From Clostridia bacterium (GTDB taxonomy: Bacteria > Bacillota > Clostridia > CAKSNL01 > HGM11501): a stretch of 64,000 nucleotides of DNA. Under the pieces are notes generated by a model, which saw nothing but the letters and a program-made list of their open reading frames with translations, was not told where the DNA came from and did not search any database. How positions within the stretch are numbered: the first letter of the stretch is position 1; every line of letters begins with the position of its first letter. This document shows, piece after piece, positions 7,232-18,184 of this stretch. The translations under genes were made by a program, and so were the position numbers. The stretch lies in the NCBI GenBank assembly GCA_017411325.1, contig JAFQQJ010000019.1, positions 149,472-213,471 of the forward strand, given 5' to 3'.

Positions 7232-10200
7232 TTATTTACCTAAGTTTAAGAGTCTCTGAAGCATTGTAACTGCTTCTGCCTTTGTAGCATTAGACTTGGG
7301 ACCGAATGTACCATCGGGATAACCGTTGATAATTCCCTTGTCAGCTGCCCAGTTAACCTGGTAGTTTGCATATGTTGCAATTTCTGCCTGGTCAGCAAAG
7401 CCTGCTTCCTTGGTAATTGTCCAATCGTGACCCATAAGAGTTGCATAACGGTAAATCATTGTAGCCATCTGCTCACGTGTGATGTTCTCATAAGGAGCAA
7501 AGGTGGTTTCTGATGTACCCTGTGTGATTCCGCTCTTAACTGCCCAAGCTACTGCATTTGTGAACCAGTCGCCAACGTTAACGTCGGTGAAGTTGTGTGC
7601 ACCGTCAGTAGTCTGACCGGACATTAAGTAGAGAATCTGACAGAATTCAGCTCTTGTAATGCTCTTGTCGGGCTCAAACTTGCCGTCTGCTGTACCGTTT
7701 ACAAGGTAAGCTACATACATTTCACCGATGGTCTTTTCACCCCAGTGACCTGCGATGTCAGAAAGCTCGCTTGCGCTTCTTACTCTTCTGTAATAGGGAT
7801 AAAGTGTTACGTTTTCGATTACACCGGTATTTGCATAAGGTACTGTAAATGCCTCGTCAAGATACCAGCCGATGAAGTCGTAGCCTTCCTTAGCAGCGGG
7901 ATCTGCGATTATTGTGCCGGTTGCAGCCTTCTGAGTGCCGATACCAACCAATGTGATTGTGTGCTGGTTAACATTTGCACCTGTTCCAACGCCGCCACCG
8001 ATAAGACCTGTGCCGGAGGAAGAAGATCCGCCGCCACCGCCAACGGAAGGTCTCTTTGTACCTTCGTCATCGCCGCCGGATTCCTTAGCTTCCCAAACTG
8101 CTGTGAATGTTACATCCTCAGCAACCATTGTAAATCTTGCGCCTGCCTTATAGGTTTCGCCGTCGCTGGAAGCTTCCCAACCAACGAACTTGCTGCCTGT
8201 AAGCTTTAACTTGCTTTCGGGTAACTTGAAGGTTTCGCCTTCTGTGTAAAGGTCTGCTTCGGGAAGTGTTCCTGTAGCACCGTTTACATCCTCGTATGTT
8301 ACGGCGAATACGTCAACGCCTGCAGCAACTGCGAGGATTTCGATGTCACCCTTTACGTTCTTAACAACGATTTCACCTGTAGCTGAATCGTAGGTGTAGT
8401 CCTGACCTTCCTTAAGTTCAGCACCGTCCATTACAACGGTGATTTCTTCGGGAAGCTCTTCTCCCTCTTCGGGAACAAGAGTGATTTCAGCATTTTCACC
8501 GTAAGGTACCTTTGTTTCTTCGATTTCTGCTTCGAGCTTCTTAACGTCAGCTGTAATCTTTGCATAACCTGCTTCGATTGCAGCAAATTCAACTGTTACT
8601 GTTGCATCGCCGAAGAGATCGTCGATTTCATATTCCTGAGATGCAGAACCTGTGTAGGTAATGTCACCTGTAAGGAGATTTTCTGTTACAACCTTTTCGG
8701 TGAATGTGATTTCGCCGATTGAGCAATGGCTGTTTCCTGCTGTGAAGGTTGAGTAAATTTCAAACTTGATACCGTCGATATAGCCTACATCTGCAAGAGC
8801 TATCATATCGGTTATATCATTCTGATTTGTGTTGCCTTCTGCAAGAAGTACATCGTAGTTTTCGCCACCGTCTGTTGTTGCCCAAACCTTATAATCCTTA
8901 ACCTTCTGTCCCGGATAGTAAGCTGTACCGTCAGTATTCATTCTTCTTGTATGAGTCATTTCGGAAATCATCATAGGCTCATCAAAGAGAGCTGTGATCC
9001 AGTAAGGACCGTCGGAAAGCAGATGAGTGGGGTTGGGAGAACCGGTTGTCTTTGTTTCGTATTCGGAATGCCAATAGGTTTTGTCATTTCCGTCAAATGC
9101 TTTGGTTACGGGTTCCATTGCATTTGTTGCAGCAAATTCCCAATCCTTCTTGTCGGTAACGCGAACATACTTAACGTCATCTTCGCCCTTACCTTCAAGT
9201 GTCCAGCCAGCGGGCTCATAGCCTGCTGCGCCTTCAGCTACGAATACAAGGTTTTCGTGTCTTCCTACCATGGAGCCTGATGCAACTTCTTCTTCAACCT
9301 CTTCGCCTGTTGCCATATCAGTGTATCTTACAACAGCCTTGAGTGTTCCGTTTTCGCCTGCAGAATAGTTTACTTCATATTCTTCAGCTTCAGCAATTGT
9401 TACGGGAACGAGTATGTCCTTACCTACGGCAAAGCCTACGGAAAGAACTATTTCGTCACCTACATTGTAACCGCCGTCGATGAAGAAGTACTTGGAAATT
9501 GTGAAGGATTCTTCGTCGCAGAAGTAGTAAGCGGAATTTACGGGTACTAAAACGTCTTCTCCGTCTTCTTCTGTTACGATAGAGATTGTGCCGAGTGTGA
9601 TGGAGTCATTCCATTCAACATTGAATGTAAGGTCTTCAAGTGTTGCCAGGCTGTATGTTGCTGAGCCGGGCTTGATGTCTGCTGCTTTAAGGTCTGCATT
9701 TGCGCTGGAAGGCTCATAGAGACAGATTTCTTCAAGACCTATGGGCTGCCATGCACCGTTCTTGGTGGGATATACTCTTACATATCTTGCACTTACATTT
9801 GTGGGAACGCCGTCAACGATAAACTTCATATCGTCAAATGCGTTTCTGTTGTAGTTAAGGCTGTCAAGGTTTCCTGCACCGAAGGTCTGGATATCGGACT
9901 TAACCCAGTTAATACCGTCGTTGGAAACTGCCATATAACCTTCCTTGATGGTTGTGAAGTACTGTCTTACACCGCCGTCAGCCCAGATTCTGTGGTAGAG
10001 TCTTACACCGGAGAACTCGTGAGGAATCTTATAGTCAACCTCGAAGTAACCGGGAGCATCGTTCCAGATTGCACTTGTGCCGCTGGGGCTGTAAATCATA
10101 AATGTATCGTCGTGCGTTAATGCTGTATGAGCCCAGTCGCTGTTGGTAAGTGCCGATCCGTCAGACTTGGTTGTTACCTTTCTGTTGGTGATTGTAGCGA

Positions 10201-13200
10201 TATTACCGCTTGCAACACCGGAAACGATTCTTGCTTCGTGATCGAAGTGGTAAGGTGTTACTTCCTGGGGGAACATCTTCTTGGAGAAGTCCATATACTT
10301 AACAGTAACGGATCCAACCTTACCTGTGGAGGTTTCGATTGCAAGAACTACATCGCCTTCAGTTGTAATTGTATTAAGAGCAGCTGCCTTAATTACGATT
10401 GTATCTGTTTCAGCATCATACTCATACTGAGAAGCTGTAAGTGTTGTAGAACCAAGAACAACCTTGGAGATTGTTGTATCGCCGATATCCTCGATGGAAA
10501 TTTCGATTTCCTCATCTGTTGCATTAATGTCCTTCTTAACAGTCGCATCGCTTAATACTGCGAGAGCGGGCTTTATGAAGTGAATTGTATCAGCAGTGGG
10601 ATAGTTTGCACCGGTGATATTGATTCTGATGTAACGGAAGTTGGAATTCTGGTTAAACTTCATTACATAAGCACCTGCAGCACCTGCAGCCTTGCCTGTG
10701 TAAAGTTCGGTCCATGTTGCATAGTCATCAGAACCGGAAATTGTTACACTGGGCCAGTCAGCAGAGTTTGCACGGGACTGATAACGGATACCGCCAACTT
10801 CTTTCACGTCTGTTCCCATATCAACATCGATATAGTGATTCTTGGTATCGGGAGTTGCACTTCCGTTTACAGAAGTATATGCACCGTGATAGTTCTGTAC
10901 GTGCTGTCTGTTATAAGCAGCCTTAACGAAGGTGTTTACGGGATGCAATCCGGGATTTGCCGCATTGTTTCTTACCTTCCATGTAGCACCTGTTACAACT
11001 TCGTCAGCAAGGAATGTTGTTGTAACATCAGAGCTTACCTGATACCACTGGGCATAAATCTTAACTGTGTATTCCTTTGTTGTGTTATCTTCAAAGGTTA
11101 CTGTAACGGGCTGTTCATAACCAACAGTCTCGTCAGCACTGAGCTTTGCGAAAACATCTGCCGCGGGCTTGAAGTGGTATCTCAAAATTGTGATTTCTGT
11201 GGGATTCTGTGCGAATTCAACAGCTGTTTCACCAACAGAAACACTCTTTGCAGTCTTGCCTGTTGCATTTGTGAGGGTAAGTGTTCCGGAACCGTTGTAG
11301 TCAGTTCCGCTTGTCAGCCAGTATTCTGCAACGGAAAGGTCTTTTACGATTAACTTAACCTTTGCAGTTTCGCCGGATTCGAAGGAGATTTCAGCTTCGT
11401 ATTCGCCGACTTCAAGGCTTTCAAGGTAAGATGCCTTGAAGGTGATGCCCTTAGTTCCGTCAAGAACATAGTCTGTATCAGCAGTGATTGTATCAGAGCC
11501 AACCTTTACGCCTGTTACGGCATAGGTGTTGTCAGAGTTGAATGTTCTTGTTGCATCTTCGATATCTTCGGAAAGGTCAACATTGATGTCGCCGCCGACT
11601 ACTCTTGTGGAAGCAGCGATGAATACGATTTCATGAGTGAACATAAAGCCGTGTGAATTCATCTGCTGATAACTATCAACGTCAACTCTTGCATAACGGT
11701 AGTTTGCATTGTCCTGAAGGTTAACCTGTGCTGTCTTTGAGTTGTTGCCGGAAATGCTTCCGAGCTTAGTCCATGTAACAAGGTCATTTGAACCGTAGAG
11801 GCTTACATCTACCATATTGTAGGACTTATCTGTGATGCGTACGCCGGCAAACTTTGTTGCATTGCCAAAGTCAACCCATGTGGAGTAGGGACCTACTGCA
11901 CGGGCAAAGTGCTGTTCGCCCTTTTCTGCACCTGTTTCATCATAATATGTTGATGTCCAGGAGTTGGAGTTTGTAGCATCGCCGTAGTTACCGTTGAACC
12001 AGTTTGCAGCTGCGTGTGCAAGGGATGCACCGCCGTTTACTGTTACCTGCCAGCCTGTGGGTGTGATTCCGTCAGCATCTGCTGCTGCAAGAGCACCGTT
12101 TACTGCTCTCCAGGTATAGTTTGCATTAAGAACGATTTCCTTGGTTGTGCCGTCGGAAAGAGATACTTCAACAACGTGCTTTCCGGGGCCGTTATTTGTG
12201 ATTTCACGAACGAAGAAGCCGTTGAAGGTGTTTTCTGTTACTTCGTCACCTACTGCGATGCCGAGAGTAGCATTTGCTCTTCTGAACTTCATATAGTTGC
12301 CGCCGTTATTGTGGCTTGTGATACTGTTCTGAGTGGATGAGTAGAGCCACATTCTGTATTCTTCGCTCTTATAGTAGTTACCGCCGAGGGTAAGTGTGAT
12401 TGTGCCGTCACCGTTTGTTACAGCCTTCCACTCGTCAGCAGCGTTTGTAACTTCTTCACCGTTATACTTAACGCCTGTAACTGTTACATCGTTAGCAGCT
12501 GTGTAAAGCTTGTATTCAAGTGTTGCATAACCAAGCTTACCGCTTGCAGAATCGGTAGGATCAATGCTTCTTACAAGACCTGCTAAAGCTGCTTCTGCCT
12601 TTTTAAGGTCTGCAATATTGATTGTTGCCTTATCTGTATCAGAAAGAGATTCGTAAATTTCACGAAGCTCTGCTACTGCTTCAGCATCGTCAGTTGTTAC
12701 TTCGGAAGCGGGAAGCTCCGCAATCATGTTGTTGAGCTCGGTTCCTGCAAGTGCAAGCCAAGCAGCTTCTGCAGATGTAAGCACATCATAGTTTTCTACT
12801 GCTGCCTGAACAGCGGGAGCTAATGCATCGTATGCCTTACGAGCAGCATCGATTGCAGTTTTGCTTTCCATTGTTACGGGTGTGCCGATTGCATTAATTA
12901 AGGTTTCAACAGCTTCAGCCTGAGCTGCGAGTGCTGCTGTGATTTCTGTAGGAGTCTTTGTTTCAACGCCTGCTACGGGATTAAGAAGTCTTACTTCTTC
13001 AAGTCCCCAGTGACCGGAATTTGTTGCAGTACACTCAATTCTTACATAACGTGCTTTTACGTTGTATGCTGTGCCGCCAAACTTAACGGGAAGTGTTGTA
13101 CTTCTTGCAGAATCAACTGAGAATGTGTCTGCCTGAACCCAGTTGATTCCGTCTTCGGAAACATATACATTACCCTTTGTGAAGTATGCGGCGGAGTTCT

Positions 13201-16200
13201 GTCTTCCGTAAACGCGTACGCCGGAGAAATCAGCAACATAGCCAAGGTCATAATCGATGTAGGTCTTCTTGTAGTTGTAGCCAGCTTCCATTCCGCCCTT
13301 ATAGCCACCTATGCACCAGTCAAAGCATACCTGGAATGCACGTCCTGCACCATCGGTTCCGCCGATTTCCTGGTAATAAGCAGCATCAAGAATGACGCCG
13401 TCTATCAAAGTACCTTTGCCAAGGTTTGAGTAGGTAGAAGTAAGGTCGGTAACTGTATTATCAGCTTTTACGCCATATGCCTTGGTTGTACCGATGGGAT
13501 ATTCCATATTAACTTCATCTGTACCGAGTGCTACCTTGAGAGCAACGGGCTTTAATACCTGAAGCTCTGTAATGTTTGTATAGGATGTATTTCCGTCAAT
13601 GCCGGAAACAACGATAAACTTAATACCCTTGAACTTGTTGTTTCTTCCCTGTGCGAGATAAGCTTCCTTATATTCTTCCTTGGTTCCGGAAGTGAAGCCA
13701 AGCTTTGTTTCGCCAAGAATGTCAACCCATGTTGTTCCGTCGTAAGTTCCCTGCATCTTTATCACATTGGGAGATGCACCGCCGCCACCTTCAGTTCTGG
13801 GGAATACTCTTACGCCGCCAACCTCTGTAAGCTTATCAAATATAATAGTTACGGTTGTGTCTTCATCTGTATAGATATGATCTGCCACATTTGCAATTGA
13901 GTGCCAGCAGTTACCCATATTTCCGTAAACAGTACCGTCGTAAAGCTTATCTACTCCGTAAGAACCGGAGGAACCATATTCACTTCCTACTGTCCATGTC
14001 CAGTCTGTGGGATTTTTGTAGTAGTCATCAAGTGCATCCAAAGCGCTCTTTGTCGCTTCCTCAAATTCAGCAACGGTAAGAGCCTCCTTGCCCTCAACGG
14101 GATCGATAAGTCTTAATTCGGATACGGACCAGTGCTCATTTGTATCTGCTCCGCCTGTCTGAACTGCTTCAAGCTTGATATAACGTGCTTTGATGTTTTC
14201 ATTTACACCCTGTGCAAGAGCCTTTGCATCGAAGAATAAATCGGTGCCGGCACCTTCTGAAAGCTCAGCCTGTACCCAATCAGTTCCGTTGTCGGATACA
14301 TAGAGATAACCCTTTGTAACGGACTGCGTGTTCCATACATTACCTTCAGCATTCTTTCTTGCGTATGCTCTGATACCGGAGAAGGTCTGCTCTGCACCAA
14401 GGTCAACTATAAGCCATGCAGTCTTTGAATCTGCAGGATAAATTGCATAGTTTATTTCAGCATGGTTGTTTGCTTCGGGAAGGATATTGTCCGTAAGTTT
14501 ACCAAGGTTTGCCATGGTCTTTCCTGCTGTGGAGCCACTCTCAATCTTCCATAAGGGATAGGTTGTAAAGTCATCATCCTGGAAGGGTGATGTGTACTCT
14601 ACGGGCTTTAATATCTGAAGCTCAACAATGTTGGTGTGAGCGGTTGTGCTTCCGCTTAAGTTCTTTTCAACGATGTAGCGGATACCCATAAACTTATTGT
14701 TAAGATCGCCGCTTAAGAGGTTTGTGCCCTGCCATACACCGTCGTCTGTTGTAGCGTCATCATCTGTGCCGCCCTTAAGGCCTGTGCTTAAATCGTCAGC
14801 AGCAACGAACCAGTTTTCACCGTCATAGGTTGCTTCAATTCTTACAACGCCGGGGTTACCGCCATACTGACGGTTATTGTTTGTGGAGTCGTGACGACCG
14901 TAAACTCTGAAACCGCCAACATCAATTGCGGTTTTGAACATTACCGTAATTGTTCTCTGCGCTTCTGTAACGGGGCTTGTTGCAGAAGAATGCCAGTAGC
15001 TGCCGTTATCGTCCGCACCAATTGTTCCGTCAGCCTTAACGTTGTCTGTAACACCGTCAAATGCATCTGTAACGGGAGAACCTGCGTTCCATTCGGAGCC
15101 TGCTTCCATAGAATCGAAGTACTTGGAAGGATCGTAATAATCAAGAGAATCTTCGGGAATTACAACTGAAGCTTCTGTCTTTTCCTTGAAGCCTGTAACT
15201 GTCACTGTATCAAGAGAGTCATTTTCCTTTACAAGTAAAAGCTCCTGAACAGACCAGTGTGCGCCGTTTGTCTGGCTTGTTTCTACCTTTATATAACGTG
15301 CAGTTACGTTATAAGCTGTTCCCTTTGCCTTTAAGGGTGCTTCCATATATACATCATCTGTGGATGCATACTTTGACATATTGGAGCCGTTTCCGGGCAC
15401 GCCGAGGGCTTCATCAAACGCCTTACCAACCTGTGTCCATGTATCGGTGTACTCTTCTGCCGCTACCCAGGTGCTTCCGTCGTCGGAAACATAGATTGTG
15501 GCATTCTTCATGGACTGGTTGGGCTGTCCCCAACGACCGAAGAGACGTACAGCGGAGAAGGTGTATGCCTTACCAAGGTCAATTTCCATCCACGCCTTGT
15601 CGCCCTCAGCCTTGAAGATATTGTTCATCTCCATATGAGGATCGCCGCTTGCAGCACCTGTGTAGGGATTATAATAACCTTCAGCTTCGTTTACGAACTG
15701 ATAGATAGTCTTATCAAAGAGACCGCCGAGAGGTCCGCCTGTTACGCCCTGAGTGGAGTTTCTTGCAACAACTGCGGGAGTTGTATCAAACCAGATAACA
15801 TCTTCCTCATAAGCATAACCCTTCTTGGGCTTTAATACCTGAAGCTCACAGAAGCAGGTGTGTTTGTCTGTTGCATTGGATATATTTTTATCAACCTGGA
15901 ACTTAACAGCCTTGTATGCAACGCCTGTCTGAACTAAAAGTTCAACACTCTGTTCTGTAGTGCTGTATGTGATTTCAGTGCTGGGAAGAATTTCTTTAAA
16001 TGTCGTTCCGTCAGTAGATGCAAGAACAGTTACCATTTTTGGATTTCCGCCCTTGTTATCAAAACGGGGGAATATTCTGAAGCCGCCGATTTTCTGTGCT
16101 TCAGTAAATGTAACTGTAACAGTTCTGTTTTCTGCTGTTGCACCCGCTGTGGGACTTGTATGCCAGTATGCACCGTCATCTGTTGTAGCGGTTGTTGCCT

Positions 16201-17674
16201 GCCATATGCCGTCGAAAAGGTTACCAACGGGTTTCCAGTCGCCGCCATAGCCGGAGGGGCTTGTTGCTGTAAACCAAGCACTCTGGAGGTAATAATCTCT
16301 CTTGGCTTCTGCAAGAGCGGGATCATATTCTTCTGCAGTAATCGTATCAAGTTCTTCATCAGCATCAAGCATAATGATTTCTTCAATATCAAACTGACCG
16401 TGAGCATTTACACCCGTTACACGGAACTTGATATAACGTGCTTCAACGTTTACAGCTGCGCCGTCAAATTTAAATCCGAAATCACCGTACTGAGGTGTAA
16501 CTTCTGTTGTACGGGTGGTGGTTGCAGATGCAAGTGTGCCCCAGGTTTCTCCGTCTTCAGAAACCTGAATTTCAAGGGCTGTTGCCTTTCTTGCCTTCAT
16601 ACCTCTTGCCTTATGGTCGTCCATAAGTCTGATACCGGAGAAGGTTTTAACATCACCCAGGTCAATCTGAAGAACAGTTGCATTTGAAGTATCGCCTGTA
16701 TACCAGCCCATTGCACCTTCGGTAGCACCGCTGATTGTGGGGAATACGTCAAAATCAGCAGTTGTGGATGCACCGGTCTTTAAGCCTTCGGTATAAAGTC
16801 CGTTATAGGTGGACGCAAGGTTACCCTGAAGGCTACCGGATACCTTTGTAACAACAGCACCGGTAAGTTCGGTAAGATATGTAACACCGTCGCCTTCAGC
16901 GGGAACAAGAGCCTTTGCTGTTACGCCTTCAACATTTGTTACAGAAAAGTCCTCGGATGTGAGGGTGTCGTTTGCATCGTTTTCGTCAAGAAGAACGATT
17001 TCTTCAATTTCCCATTCGCCCCAGTTGTTAACTGCGGTTACGTTAAACTTAAAGTAACGTGCTTCTACGTTTACAGCTGCAGAGCTTTTCTTGAATGCAA
17101 AGTCTCTGTATTTAGTTGCAAAGTCTTCATTTGTTGCATTGTCAAGGGCATACCAAAGCACACCGTCAGCGGATACTGACAGCGAAACGGTCTTTGCCTT
17201 TCTTGCGCTGTAATGTCTTGCTCTTGAAGAGTCATAAAGACGGATACCGGAGATAGTCTTCGCTGCGCCCATATCAACGGTAACAGTTGTCTTACCCGGC
17301 TGACCCATAAAGCCTGTGGGTGTTCCGTTGGGCTCATAAAGTCCCTGGTCAGCATTACTTACTGTATACTTACCGTCGATAGTCTTTGTGATGTTACCTT
17401 CAGCAGATCCTGTGCTTACCTGGCTTACGCTTGCGCCGGTAAACTCGGTGAAGTATGTAACACCGTCACCTTCAGCAGCTTCAAATGAAGCCACGTCGGA
17501 GTTAGCCAAAAGCTCAACTTCCTCCTCCCCGTAAATTTCAACTAATTCGTCCTCGGAAACTTCCTCAATTGCAGGAATTTCCAGTACCTCTTCTGCGAAA
17601 GAGGTGATTGCTGCCGCAGGTGCCAATGTCATAATCATGCACAATGCGAGCAGTACAGATAAGATTTTTCTCAT
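7232..17674 (-). CDS. Giant S-layer-anchored protein with about a dozen discoidin-like modules (3480 aa)
   Basis: Predicted to be exported (signal peptide to about residue 28) and held at the cell surface by three C-terminal SLH repeats (about 3290-3480: DIAGHWGEKTIGEMY, FTDVNVGDWFTNAV and an ADQAEIATYANYQV block). Between them are roughly 11-12 F5/8 type C-like modules; the first eight fill about 65-1555 and others follow, with recurring ends such as ARYIKFRVTG...EEIIMLD and ELQVLKP. A helical FIVAR-like spacer lies at about 1570-1690, InlB/Flg_new-type beta repeats (GWEASSDGETY, GYDFIGWYLDE) at about 3150-3290, and a Gly/Ser linker just before the last beta repeat. I see no catalytic domain. 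A glycan-binding adhesin or scaffold is the likely role. GGGAGG precedes the ATG. Monocistronic. Confidence 0.88.
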   Translation of the reverse strand: MRKILSVLLALCMIMTLAPAAAITSFAEEVLEIPAIEEVSEDELVEIYGEEEVELLANSDVASFEAAEGDGVTYFTEFTGASVSQVSTGSAEGNITKTIDGKYTVSNADQGLYEPNGTPTGFMGQPGKTTVTVDMGAAKTISGIRLYDSSRARHYSARKAKTVSLSVSADGVLWYALDNATNEDFATKYRDFAFKKSSAAVNVEARYFKFNVTAVNNWGEWEIEEIVLLDENDANDTLTSEDFSVTNVEGVTAKALVPAEGDGVTYLTELTGAVVTKVSGSLQGNLASTYNGLYTEGLKTGASTTADFDVFPTISGATEGAMGWYTGDTSNATVLQIDLGDVKTFSGIRLMDDHKARGMKARKATALEIQVSEDGETWGTLASATTTRTTEVTPQYGDFGFKFDGAAVNVEARYIKFRVTGVNAHGQFDIEEIIMLDADEELDTITAEEYDPALAEAKRDYYLQSAWFTATSPSGYGGDWKPVGNLFDGIWQATTATTDDGAYWHTSPTAGATAENRTVTVTFTEAQKIGGFRIFPRFDNKGGNPKMVTVLASTDGTTFKEILPSTEITYSTTEQSVELLVQTGVAYKAVKFQVDKNISNATDKHTCFCELQVLKPKKGYAYEEDVIWFDTTPAVVARNSTQGVTGGPLGGLFDKTIYQFVNEAEGYYNPYTGAASGDPHMEMNNIFKAEGDKAWMEIDLGKAYTFSAVRLFGRWGQPNQSMKNATIYVSDDGSTWVAAEEYTDTWTQVGKAFDEALGVPGNGSNMSKYASTDDVYMEAPLKAKGTAYNVTARYIKVETSQTNGAHWSVQELLLVKENDSLDTVTVTGFKEKTEASVVIPEDSLDYYDPSKYFDSMEAGSEWNAGSPVTDAFDGVTDNVKADGTIGADDNGSYWHSSATSPVTEAQRTITVMFKTAIDVGGFRVYGRHDSTNNNRQYGGNPGVVRIEATYDGENWFVAADDLSTGLKGGTDDDATTDDGVWQGTNLLSGDLNNKFMGIRYIVEKNLSGSTTAHTNIVELQILKPVEYTSPFQDDDFTTYPLWKIESGSTAGKTMANLGKLTDNILPEANNHAEINYAIYPADSKTAWLIVDLGAEQTFSGIRAYARKNAEGNVWNTQSVTKGYLYVSDNGTDWVQAELSEGAGTDLFFDAKALAQGVNENIKARYIKLEAVQTGGADTNEHWSVSELRLIDPVEGKEALTVAEFEEATKSALDALDDYYKNPTDWTWTVGSEYGSSGSYGVDKLYDGTVYGNMGNCWHSIANVADHIYTDEDTTVTIIFDKLTEVGGVRVFPRTEGGGGASPNVIKMQGTYDGTTWVDILGETKLGFTSGTKEEYKEAYLAQGRNNKFKGIKFIVVSGIDGNTSYTNITELQVLKPVALKVALGTDEVNMEYPIGTTKAYGVKADNTVTDLTSTYSNLGKGTLIDGVILDAAYYQEIGGTDGAGRAFQVCFDWCIGGYKGGMEAGYNYKKTYIDYDLGYVADFSGVRVYGRQNSAAYFTKGNVYVSEDGINWVQADTFSVDSARSTTLPVKFGGTAYNVKARYVRIECTATNSGHWGLEEVRLLNPVAGVETKTPTEITAALAAQAEAVETLINAIGTPVTMESKTAIDAARKAYDALAPAVQAAVENYDVLTSAEAAWLALAGTELNNMIAELPASEVTTDDAEAVAELREIYESLSDTDKATINIADLKKAEAALAGLVRSIDPTDSASGKLGYATLEYKLYTAANDVTVTGVKYNGEEVTNAADEWKAVTNGDGTITLTLGGNYYKSEEYRMWLYSSTQNSITSHNNGGNYMKFRRANATLGIAVGDEVTENTFNGFFVREITNNGPGKHVVEVSLSDGTTKEIVLNANYTWRAVNGALAAADADGITPTGWQVTVNGGASLAHAAANWFNGNYGDATNSNSWTSTYYDETGAEKGEQHFARAVGPYSTWVDFGNATKFAGVRITDKSYNMVDVSLYGSNDLVTWTKLGSISGNNSKTAQVNLQDNANYRYARVDVDSYQQMNSHGFMFTHEIVFIAASTRVVGGDINVDLSEDIEDATRTFNSDNTYAVTGVKVGSDTITADTDYVLDGTKGITFKASYLESLEVGEYEAEISFESGETAKVKLIVKDLSVAEYWLTSGTDYNGSGTLTLTNATGKTAKSVSVGETAVEFAQNPTEITILRYHFKPAADVFAKLSADETVGYEQPVTVTFEDNTTKEYTVKIYAQWYQVSSDVTTTFLADEVVTGATWKVRNNAANPGLHPVNTFVKAAYNRQHVQNYHGAYTSVNGSATPDTKNHYIDVDMGTDVKEVGGIRYQSRANSADWPSVTISGSDDYATWTELYTGKAAGAAGAYVMKFNQNSNFRYIRINITGANYPTADTIHFIKPALAVLSDATVKKDINATDEEIEISIEDIGDTTISKVVLGSTTLTASQYEYDAETDTIVIKAAALNTITTEGDVVLAIETSTGKVGSVTVKYMDFSKKMFPQEVTPYHFDHEARIVSGVASGNIATITNRKVTTKSDGSALTNSDWAHTALTHDDTFMIYSPSGTSAIWNDAPGYFEVDYKIPHEFSGVRLYHRIWADGGVRQYFTTIKEGYMAVSNDGINWVKSDIQTFGAGNLDSLNYNRNAFDDMKFIVDGVPTNVSARYVRVYPTKNGAWQPIGLEEICLYEPSSANADLKAADIKPGSATYSLATLEDLTFNVEWNDSITLGTISIVTEEDGEDVLVPVNSAYYFCDEESFTISKYFFIDGGYNVGDEIVLSVGFAVGKDILVPVTIAEAEEYEVNYSAGENGTLKAVVRYTDMATGEEVEEEVASGSMVGRHENLVFVAEGAAGYEPAGWTLEGKGEDDVKYVRVTDKKDWEFAATNAMEPVTKAFDGNDKTYWHSEYETKTTGSPNPTHLLSDGPYWITALFDEPMMISEMTHTRRMNTDGTAYYPGQKVKDYKVWATTDGGENYDVLLAEGNTNQNDITDMIALADVGYIDGIKFEIYSTFTAGNSHCSIGEITFTEKVVTENLLTGDITYTGSASQEYEIDDLFGDATVTVEFAAIEAGYAKITADVKKLEAEIEETKVPYGENAEITLVPEEGEELPEEITVVMDGAELKEGQDYTYDSATGEIVVKNVKGDIEILAVAAGVDVFAVTYEDVNGATGTLPEADLYTEGETFKLPESKLKLTGSKFVGWEASSDGETYKAGARFTMVAEDVTFTAVWEAKESGGDDEGTKRPSVGGGGGSSSSGTGLIGGGVGTGANVNQHTITLVGIGTQKAATGTIIADPAAKEGYDFIGWYLDEAFTVPYANTGVIENVTLYPYYRRVRSASELSDIAGHWGEKTIGEMYVAYLVNGTADGKFEPDKSITRAEFCQILYLMSGQTTDGAHNFTDVNVGDWFTNAVAWAVKSGITQGTSETTFAPYENITREQMATMIYRYATLMGHDWTITKEAGFADQAEIATYANYQVNWAADKGIINGYPDGTFGPKSNATKAEAVTMLQRLLNLGK

Positions 17675-17788
17675 GATGTTTCCTCCCTTTGCTTCTTATC
17701 ATATTGATAGTATTTTTTTGCACGATTTCAAGATGCGGAGATTCGTCAGCCGACAATCCACGCATTATGATATCATACTGTATCATAT

Positions 17789-17818
17789 ATAATACATCAA
17801 AATGCCCCCCTATGTCAA
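17789..17818 (-). promoter_or_regulatory. Promoter of the giant surface-protein gene
   Basis: On the minus strand TTGACA (17813-17818), 18-bp spacer, TATTAT (17789-17794). This implies a leader of about 105 bases containing the short palindrome TATGATATCATA just after the start site; no known riboswitch was recognised. Confidence 0.7.
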
Positions 17819-17940
17819 CAAAAAAAAACTTTTTCGAAACATTTTTTTTACCTTTCTGTAAAGAAACGTCTTTCTTTTGGCGAAGTGCACAAAGTTTTTG
17901 TTTTTTTATGTGCATTTCGACGGATGGGAGGGGAAAAAGA

Positions 17941-17972
17941 GAGATTCTTCGTCCTGCGGACTCAGAATGACA
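17941..17972. repeat. Half copy of the TGTCATTCTGAG repeat
   Basis: GAGATTCTTCGTCC...CTCAGAATGACA: only the right arm of the element, placed just ahead of a full copy. It lies in the 510-bp gap between the giant gene and the GIY-YIG gene (17675-18184), which otherwise holds only the giant gene's promoter and AT-rich sequence. Confidence 0.65.
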
Positions 17973-17984
17973 TAGGGGGGGTGC

Positions 17985-18132
17985 TGTCATTCTGAGCGGA
18001 GCGTAAGCGCAGCGAAGAATCTCACGCTTCACTGTCATTCTGACGACGGCGTTTTGCAAAAAAACGCCTACGGAAGAATCTCACTCCAGGCACCGTGCGG
18101 GAGATCCTTCGGGCAGTGCCCTCAGGATGACA
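17985..18132. repeat. TGTCATTCTGAG repeat, copy A (148 bp)
   Basis: Begins TGTCATTCTGAGCGGAGCG and ends CCCTCAGGATGACA. It contains an internal second left arm (TGTCATTCTGACGACGGCG) and an inner stem GGCGTTTTGC / AAACGCC. Nearly identical to copy B on the other side of the GIY-YIG gene. Confidence 0.8.
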
Positions 18133-18184
18133 CGGGGGGTGAACGACAGCGGGACAGTTTTATAATAAAAGAGCGGCACGAACT

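Noticed and set aside
10580..11353. Long plus-strand open frame of 257 codons inside the giant gene
   Set aside because: Cys-rich composition is the antisense shadow of Thr/Ala-rich coding sequence; no ribosome site, and the minus-strand frame is clearly the gene. The same holds for the other antisense frames in 7.7-16.7 kb.
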